DNA of 64,000 bases from Porpolomopsis calyptriformis. Lineage: Eukaryota > Basidiomycota > Agaricomycetes > Agaricales > Hygrophoraceae. The stretch lies in assembly GCA_951640195.1 (NCBI GenBank), contig OX621164.1, forward strand, positions 2,275,098 to 2,339,097. The letters are read 5' to 3'. Under the pieces are notes generated by a model. It was not told where the DNA came from, ran no database searches, and saw only the letters and a list, made by a program, of their open reading frames with translations. The number at the start of each line of letters is the position of its first letter. Position 1 is the stretch's first letter. Shown here piece after piece: positions 58,936 through 64,000 of the stretch. Position numbers and translations under genes: made by a program.

Positions 58936-59766
58936 CTAGTCCGTCTTGGCAATCTCCTGCACCATACTGTCCCTCAAGAACTCTACAAAACTCGACACTA
59001 CCTGACCATCTATTGCGGCTAACTTATTACCCCAGTAGATTGCCCCATTGGTGTCAGCGCCAGAGGCCTGCAACTCGGCGGCCTTCCCTTCTACGAAACT
59101 CATCGCTATCTTTCTCGCTTCCTCACCCAACCAATTGTTGGTGGGACTCTATAACAAACTGGGAGGAACTTCTTCCTCCTCGATCTTGATGTTGACGTTA
59201 GTCAATGACGACGACAAATCTTCCACTAAGAATGAAGAGTCAACAATCACAAAGAAAGTGAGGGAATTGAGAAGCTTACTACTAGATAAAGAACTCAATG
59301 GACCAGGGGTCCAAGGATGGAAGGGGGGACTGGCAGCCCAGTCAACTGCCTCCTTCTTGACAGAAGGGAGGGAATCAGCCCACTTGTCAGACCCCCAATT
59401 AACCTGCTCCTCCAAAGGGAGGTGAGAAGTAAGGGGAGGGGCGTCATCATCCCAAGCTAAAGAAGGGAAAGCCTATTATCAATAAACACAGACTAATAAA
59501 GACAAAACAAAATACTCACCAAGCGGATCCTCCATCAAGCCACAAGCATGCTGGATTGGCCAGCGAACGAACGGACACTTCTTGACTTTGTGCTTGCCAC
59601 CGCAAGCAAAGCAGGAGAAAGAAGACCAACAGAGGTCAGCGTCGGAGGGGATGCGCTGGAGGTAGTAGTGAAACGAATCGCAATCGAGAAAGACAGGAGC
59701 AGTGCGGTGCACCACTCCAGACTGCTTGAAGAATCGGACGTAGTGGCCTTGGTGGGAGGGAGTCAT
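58936..59766 (-). CDS. Zinc-knuckle protein encoded in the 1.7-kb unit
   Basis: Three exons, no stops, about 238 residues. Exon 1 59766-59520: MTPSHQGHYVRFFKQSGVVH, then CFACGGKHKVKKC, a CX2CX3HX4C knuckle one residue shorter than the retroviral type, and a further C/H pair (QHAC). Intron GTGAGT…CTTTAG. Exon 2 59456 to about 59277: AWDDDAPPLTSHLPLEEQVN, Pro/Ser-rich end. Intron GTAAGC…TTCTTAG. Exon 3 to the stop at 58936: EDLSSSLTNVNIKIEEEEVP and a helical C-terminus WLGEEARKIAMSFVEGKAAE, FVEFLRDSMVQEIAKTD. Start chosen because a TATA box (59815-59822) lies about 50 bases upstream and both copies share this ATG. Resembles a small gag-like nucleic-acid-binding protein; the role is unknown. Confidence 0.65.
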
Positions 59767-59814
59767 GATGAATTGACAAAGATTGAACTGAAGCATAGAG
59801 ATACAACCCCACAC

Positions 59815-59822
59815 CTTTTATA
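59815..59822 (-). promoter_or_regulatory. TATA box of the 1.7-kb unit gene
   Basis: Minus strand CATATAAAAGG, conserved in the left copy (53647 region). It lies about 50 bases upstream of the shared ATG. Confidence 0.6.
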
Positions 59823-60274
59823 TGCTCAGACACAAAGGGAAGACCAAAAGGAGGTTCCTCAGTCAAAGAAGAGAAACCCGATACGCCGGACAAGAGATAG
59901 AAACAGCGGCGATCTCATGACTAGAAGAACAATAGGAACCAGTCATGAGACAGCACAGCCTGATACTGCGGAAGGCTATGCCCAATAGAGTTGAGTCATC
60001 AAAACAACACAGCCTTCCGCAGTATGACTAAGAACAATGGCAAACCTTAAACTGGAGGCTGTGAACAATAGAAAATGGGGTGACTGCAGAAGCTGACTCA
60101 TAGTGACTCCTATTTTAGAAATACTATATAAACCCTGAGGGCGAAGCGGATCATCACTTCGTCCTCCTGTGAGATTACTTGTAGTAGCACGAACGCAATC
60201 AGAATCATCAGACTTCTTTTCCATCAGAACAAGAAAAGAGAAACATAAACCCATAACTACTGAGCCAATCGTTC

Positions 60275-60485
60275 ATGCCCATATTCCCTAAACTCTCAGC
60301 AGAGGCACGCAATGGATTTAACTCGCAGAACAACTTCTTTGTAGAAGTAAAACTTAACTCCGAAGGAATCATCACCCTTTACAAGGATATCCCCGTCAGA
60401 ACTTTCTTCTACATCCTACTAGACTTATTAAGCTCCAAGGCCTGCCTTGTGATTGACGAAAAGACTTGCAACTACAGTTGTGACA
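60275..60485 (+). CDS. Divergent reading frame reaching the unit's terminus (partial)
   Basis: Frame with MPIFPKLSAEARNGFNSQNN, FFVEVKLNSEGIITLYKDIP, VRTFFYILLDLLSSKACLVI and DEKTCNYSCD, running off the unit end into Gyp-B DNA. In the left copy (minus, 53190-52983) the frame is kept apart from one stop, and differences are conservative (V/I, S/T, E/D), so the frame seems to have been translated. No family recognised. It points away from the zinc-knuckle gene, so the two would be divergently transcribed. Confidence 0.4.
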
Positions 60486-60490
60486 GTAGT

Positions 60491-61552
60491 TTGGCGAACC
60501 TGACAGGTATGACACGTCCAAACGAACCAGACTATGTCGGGGGCCATATGAGGCCACCAGAAACATTCGGAAATGATCGATCGGGTAGTGAAGATAGCCT
60601 TGTGGCCTGTTCGATCGTGAAGTTCCGTCATAATTGCTAATTGGCGATCCAGATCCATGACTAATTTCTGAGCTCCTTGTCTATCTTTTCACCATAGTCA
60701 GTCATTGTCGATAAAGAACTCTTCGCAGTATCATATAAAACTTGCATAGTCATTGTCGGACATGTTGCTCAGTCATTCGAGATCTGAGAGCCATTTTCGA
60801 ACAAGGAGAAGTCATCAATTGTCTTGCTGAGCTGCTTCTGATCACAGAATGATGTTGTAGGAATTGGTACGTGGGTGGGTAGGATCCTCCTCCTCCTCAC
60901 TGAAATGTTTACTCTGCGAGTAAACTGAGGTGGGCATTCGGAGGGATTTCGTTCAGGGCGTGGGTGAATCATTGATATGGTGCATTAGTCTGTGGACGCG
61001 ATCGATCCAATCGTCAAAGTCTTTATCAATCGGTTCTTCGTTGTCTTGGTCATCAGGCTGTCAGGGACGTCGAGAGAGACTTTTGGGACCATGGTTCGAA
61101 CCAGCGACATGTACCAAAGTAAAATGGAACGTGAGAATCACTACGATCCATCTGTTAATACTGGCTTGAGGTGCAATGTCTGGGTTCGCTAGCATTCCTT
61201 TGATATAGCGAGCATCAACTTCTATAATGAGGTTCCGAATGCTGATGAGGTAGAGTCAGAGTGATCGCAAGGCTCGATAGAGACCATAGAGTTTGAGTTT
61301 TAGTTGAGAGAACCTTCTTTCTCAATCATTCAGTGTGATCAAACCGAAATGATTATAGTACTATTTCTTTAGGTCGTTAGGATTGCATTGGCACAGGTGA
61401 AAGCCAACCGCAATATATGAGGTGTCGACGGCGAGTATGACGGGAGCGTCAGAAGTATAATTGAGTACTCGTAGAGTGGGCGATTCTAGAAGAGCTTGTT
61501 TTAGGTCCTCTTGAGTGGCGAGTTGATCGGGACTGAATTCGAAGGGCATATC
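60491..61552 (-). pseudogene. Gyp-B RNase H and integrase zinc-binding region
   Basis: From the right: DMPFEFSPDQLATQEDLKQA, APVILAVDTSYIAVGFHLCQ (RNase H-like, first acidic residue), IRNLIIEVDARYIKGMLANP, SINRWIVVILTFHFTLVHVA, an acidic linker, then LAIMTELHDRTGHKAIFTTR and WTCHTCQVRQ, the HHCC zinc-binding domain of integrase (60655-60491). Frameshifts and TGA stops occur. The upstream RT is absent because the Gyp-C LTR starts at 61553. Confidence 0.85.
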
Positions 61553-61911
61553 TGTCAGAGATATATTTTTTCTTTTTCCTTTGCTCATCTATTCCTATTT
61601 ACATTAGACAGTTTACATCAATAACCGCTTAGCCACCCAAGCTCCGCTTAGTAATAGAAGGTGACCAAACTATATCTATATTTAGTCTACCATCACTCTC
61701 CTTATCTACATGACTCATCCATAGTTGTTACAACTCACACGTAGTCAGTATGACTCATACTTAGCTAGTATATAAAGCTAGCAGTAGATAGACTTAGGAT
61801 AAGTCTGTTTCTTTCGTTAACACCCCAATCAGTAGTCTTCCAACCCTTTAAAACCCTACACCCAGAGCCTGAAGTAAAACCTCACGGTCAACCCTAGACT
61901 GCCGTCTAACA
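61553..61911 (+). repeat. 5' LTR of Gyp-C
   Basis: 359 bp, TGTCAGAGATATATTTTTTC…TGCCGTCTAACA, TATA box at 61769-61777 preceded by TGACTCA at 61711 and 61751. Left neighbour is Gyp-B RNase H DNA, cut at DMPFEF. I could not name the tRNA matching the bases after the LTR. Confidence 0.85.
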
Positions 61912-62195
61912 AGAAACAGACTTCCTTCTTGCTCACTCCACACTATACAACCTCTACTCTGTCTGGCCAGCACTGAAGGTCTTCACCCACCAGATCACTT
62001 TCACCACCCAGACATCAACATCGATTAGGCTTGCTCTCTCCCCTTGTATTCCCATCAAGCCCCCCCAATATCCAACTGCCACTGTTCCACCAATGGTTTT
62101 GACTTGTTCATCATCCACTATCCCTCACCCTGCTATCCCCCCCTCCCAGGAAGGCTCTCTCCCTCCTGTCCCAGCTCCCTTCCACAACGAGACAG

Positions 62196-63508
62196 TTGAC
62201 CCTGCCTAAGAAGAAGAAGAACAAGAACAAGAACAAGCGGGTCCCTCTCACTCAAAAGGGAAAGGTCGAGCTGAGGACAATGATGAGGACGAAGAAGAAG
62301 ATCCACATGTAGCCTTTGAAACTATGAAGCAGGATTATCAGCAATTGCTATAGGTCTAACAAGACCAAGTGCAAGCGAGTCATAGAATCAAACAACAACT
62401 TCAAGTATTGATGACCAACCTCATAGGCCCCCAACCCCCTGCCCCTCTTAGGCTATTCCCCCAACCTTTCCAAGCACCCCCAGTATTCCCCCAACCTGTT
62501 CTTGCCCCTGCCCCTGTCCCTGCCCCTGCCCCTGCCCCCACCAAGATCAAGATGAACCCTCCTGATGAATTCTCTGGTGATCCCACCAAGCTCCGCAACT
62601 TCCTGCGTCAAGTGAAGCTGAACCATTTGGGATGACCAGGAATCTCAGAGGCTGACAAGATTATCTATGCCTTGTCTTATATGATCAGAGGAAATGCAGA
62701 ACCATGGGCTGAGCGTCAAGTAGATGCTTACACAATGTTGAACTGGGTTGGTGCCAATTGGGCTATCTTTGAACAAGCCCTTGCCCAAGACTTTGGAGAC
62801 TTGGACCCCAAGTCAACTGCTCAACTGAAGATCAAGGATGTCAAGCAGTTCAACAAGAGCGCAGAGGAGTACAATATTAATTTCAATCAATGGGCCCATG
62901 ATACTGGATATGGACAAGAAGCTTTGATGACTTTATATAAAGATGGACTCAACCCCTCCCTTTTGCGACAGATCTACCTTTCAGATTGTCAACCCACCAC
63001 CCTCTTTGAATGGCAGTCTCATGCTGCTGAACTTGACAGATGACATTGAGAATTTCTGGCTAGAACGTCTTCTAAGCCCCAGACTCGCAACACTCGCATC
63101 ACTAACACCCCCTACCGACAAGGACCACCTGCTGGTCCCTCCACCTATTCCAACCCTGCTGCCCCCAGAATCAAACAAGAAGAGAAGCCTGCTTCACTAG
63201 GAGGAATTCCCAAAGGAGCATGTTTCAACTGTGGACGATTTAGCCACTTTGCCAGTTCTTGTCCCAATGCTCCTAGGATGAGTACTTCTGGTTCTGGAAG
63301 CTGCTCCTTCACCCCAGCAGCTAGAGGTCATGGAGGAAAGAAACCTGGTCAAGGAAGAAACGTTCAAGTTCTGGAGACCTCAGCCTCGATTGAGGAGGTC
63401 AACTCCAATGAAGATTCTTGTCAAGACTTTGAGAAGTGTGGTATCATCAACTGGGAGCCTAAGAGGAAAGAAGAGCTGAAGAGAGCTTTGGAGAAACAGG
63501 GTTTTTGA
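62196..63508 (+). pseudogene. Gyp-C gag with CCHC zinc knuckle
   Basis: Starts with an acidic region (EEEEQEQEQAGPSHSKGKGR), then a Pro-rich tract with alternating AP (APVPAPAPAP), then the capsid-like part MNPPDEFSGDPTKLRNFLRQ, ALSYMIRGNAEPWAERQVDA, DLDPKSTAQLKIKDVKQFNK, NQWAHDTGYGQEALMTLYKD and FEWQSHAAELDR. The knuckle CFNCGRFSHFASSC lies at about 63221-63270. TGA stops at 62633 and 63040 and a frame break near 63045 interrupt it. Gag would package element RNA. Confidence 0.85.
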
Positions 63509-64000
63509 ACAGTCCAGACAATAGCTCGTGCATTGCGGACTCCTTTTCTACGTGTACCACTACCCCTATGCAATCTATTTCTCAAATTCTTGGTGCACTT
63601 GATTCGAGTGAAGAAGCCTTAACCATACCCCTTTGGTTGGAAACCACAGACACTGGTAGACGAATTGCTGCCAGTGCATTGATAGACTCTGGTGGCTCTG
63701 GATGCTTTATAAACTGGAACTTCGTGCAGGAGTGCGATATCCCTTTTTATCGATTGGAAGGACCAATCCCTGTGCAGAATGCAGATGGGACAGACAACCA
63801 AGGAGGTCCCATTGAATATGCTGTAGACCTGTGGATGGAGACGCCAGATTTTCCTAGGGAACGAACCCATTTGGAAGTGACAAATTTAGGAGATATGATA
63901 TAGGTTATCCTCAGCTACCCGTGGCTCAAATGTAATGATCCCCTGGTTGACTGGAAGGCTGGAACACTGACTTCATGTCAGACTGTGGCCCCAACCGAGT
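63505..64000 (+). pseudogene. Gyp-C aspartic protease region
   Basis: Frame 63505-63903 contains IAASALIDSGGSGCFINWNF at about 63662, with the D-S-G catalytic triad of retropepsin-like proteases, and NLGDMI; the same frame goes on past a TAG (63901) to VILSYPWLKCNDPLVDWKAG, the conserved G-x-x-W-L-x-x-H/C-N-P block before the RT (G is S here). The element continues beyond the window. Confidence 0.8.

Larger units (their letters stand above)
58776..60485 (-). mobile_element. 1.7-kb TG…CA unit, right copy (intact), with 5-bp TSD
   Basis: 1710 bp; minus strand TGTCACAACTGTAGTTGC…CCAATTTCATGACA, short inverted ends TGTCA/TGACA. Flanked by ATAGT (58771-58775) and GTAGT (60486-60490), a 5-bp duplication with one G/A difference. 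It interrupts the Gyp-B integrase just after the zinc-binding CHTCQVRQ segment, which fixes both borders. Inside: a TATA box, a three-exon gene with AATAAA (58874-58879) on the minus strand, and a divergent frame on the plus strand. Either a very long solo LTR with coding content or a compact non-autonomous element. Confidence 0.8.
61553..64000 (+). mobile_element. Ty3/Gypsy element Gyp-C, 5' part, runs off the window
   Basis: A 5' LTR, gag and protease in the plus orientation, inserted into Gyp-B pol. The rest of pol and the 3' LTR lie beyond the window. A solo LTR of the same family is at 45816-46251. Confidence 0.85.

Noticed and set aside
52983..60485. One 7.5-kb DNA transposon with 1.7-kb terminal inverted repeats
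   Set aside because: The right arm alone has a target duplication (ATAGT/GTAGT) and interrupts Gyp-B pol, whose two halves lie on both sides of it. The outer flanks of the pair do not match, so the arms are separate copies of one unit.

Overview
This 64-kb window reads as transposon-dominated nuclear DNA of a filamentous basidiomycete, most likely an agaricomycete. Reasons: short GT-AG introns of about 45-70 bases, a Plavaka-type transposase, a DUF6570-plus-helicase Helitron, chromodomain Ty3/Gypsy elements, Ty1/Copia elements, a tyrosine-recombinase retroelement of the agaricomycete type, and uncharacterised multi-exon protein families of that class. I see no rRNA, no ordinary tRNA, no CRISPR array and no gene that I can name as a conserved single-copy housekeeping gene.

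Layout, left to right. 1-7.67 kb: minus-strand Gypsy element (Gyp-A) with a 3' LTR at the window edge and a solo LTR of another family inserted at its 3' end. 7.76-10.6 kb: minus-strand multi-exon gene relic (DUF6532-like guess) split by solo LTR A. 10.8-20.2 kb: Plavaka transposase pseudogene containing three nested insertions: a solo LTR, a complete Copia element (Copia-1, 12175-17271, TSD AACAG) and solo LTR D. 20.2-23.1 kb: AT-rich DNA with a SINE-like piece and another LTR. 23.1-27.06 kb: relic of a Zn2Cys6/coiled-coil gene, then a 5'-truncated Copia-2 carrying solo LTR E. 27.06-36.1 kb: minus-strand gene relic back-to-back with a Helitron (split by solo LTR B). 36.3-39.6 kb: uncharacterised minus-strand multi-exon gene. 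41.5-44.9 kb: two tandem plus-strand genes, the second a DDE integrase-core protein. 44.9-48.9 kb: LTR fragments and Gypsy remnant Gyp-D (integrase, chromodomain, C-terminal extension) split by solo LTR C. 48.95-52.48 kb: RT/RNase H/tyrosine-recombinase retroelement. 52.98-60.49 kb: two inverted copies of an unusual 1.7-kb mobile unit that carries an intron-containing zinc-knuckle gene; between them lie a Gyp-A gag fragment, an LTR, a Zn2Cys6/coiled-coil gene and part of a third Gypsy (Gyp-B). 60.49-61.55 kb: rest of Gyp-B pol. 61.55-64 kb: 5' LTR, gag and protease of Gyp-C, running off the window.

The copies show extensive C-to-T and G-to-A change at CpG. Every in-frame stop in Copia-1 is a TGA where CGA is the likely ancestor, and catalytic residues in the Gyp-A reverse transcriptase, the Helitron helicase and the tyrosine recombinase look lost the same way. 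This is what methylation and deamination of repeats would produce. The least decayed parts are Copia-1, the multi-exon gene at 36-39.6 kb, the integrase-core gene, the right-hand 1.7-kb unit and Gyp-C.

The best candidates for something undescribed are the 1.7-kb units (TG...CA ends, 5-bp target duplication, own promoter, introns, zinc-knuckle protein and a divergent second reading frame), the NCGN target preference of the TGATAC LTR family, and the mobile-neighbourhood Zn2Cys6/coiled-coil gene family.
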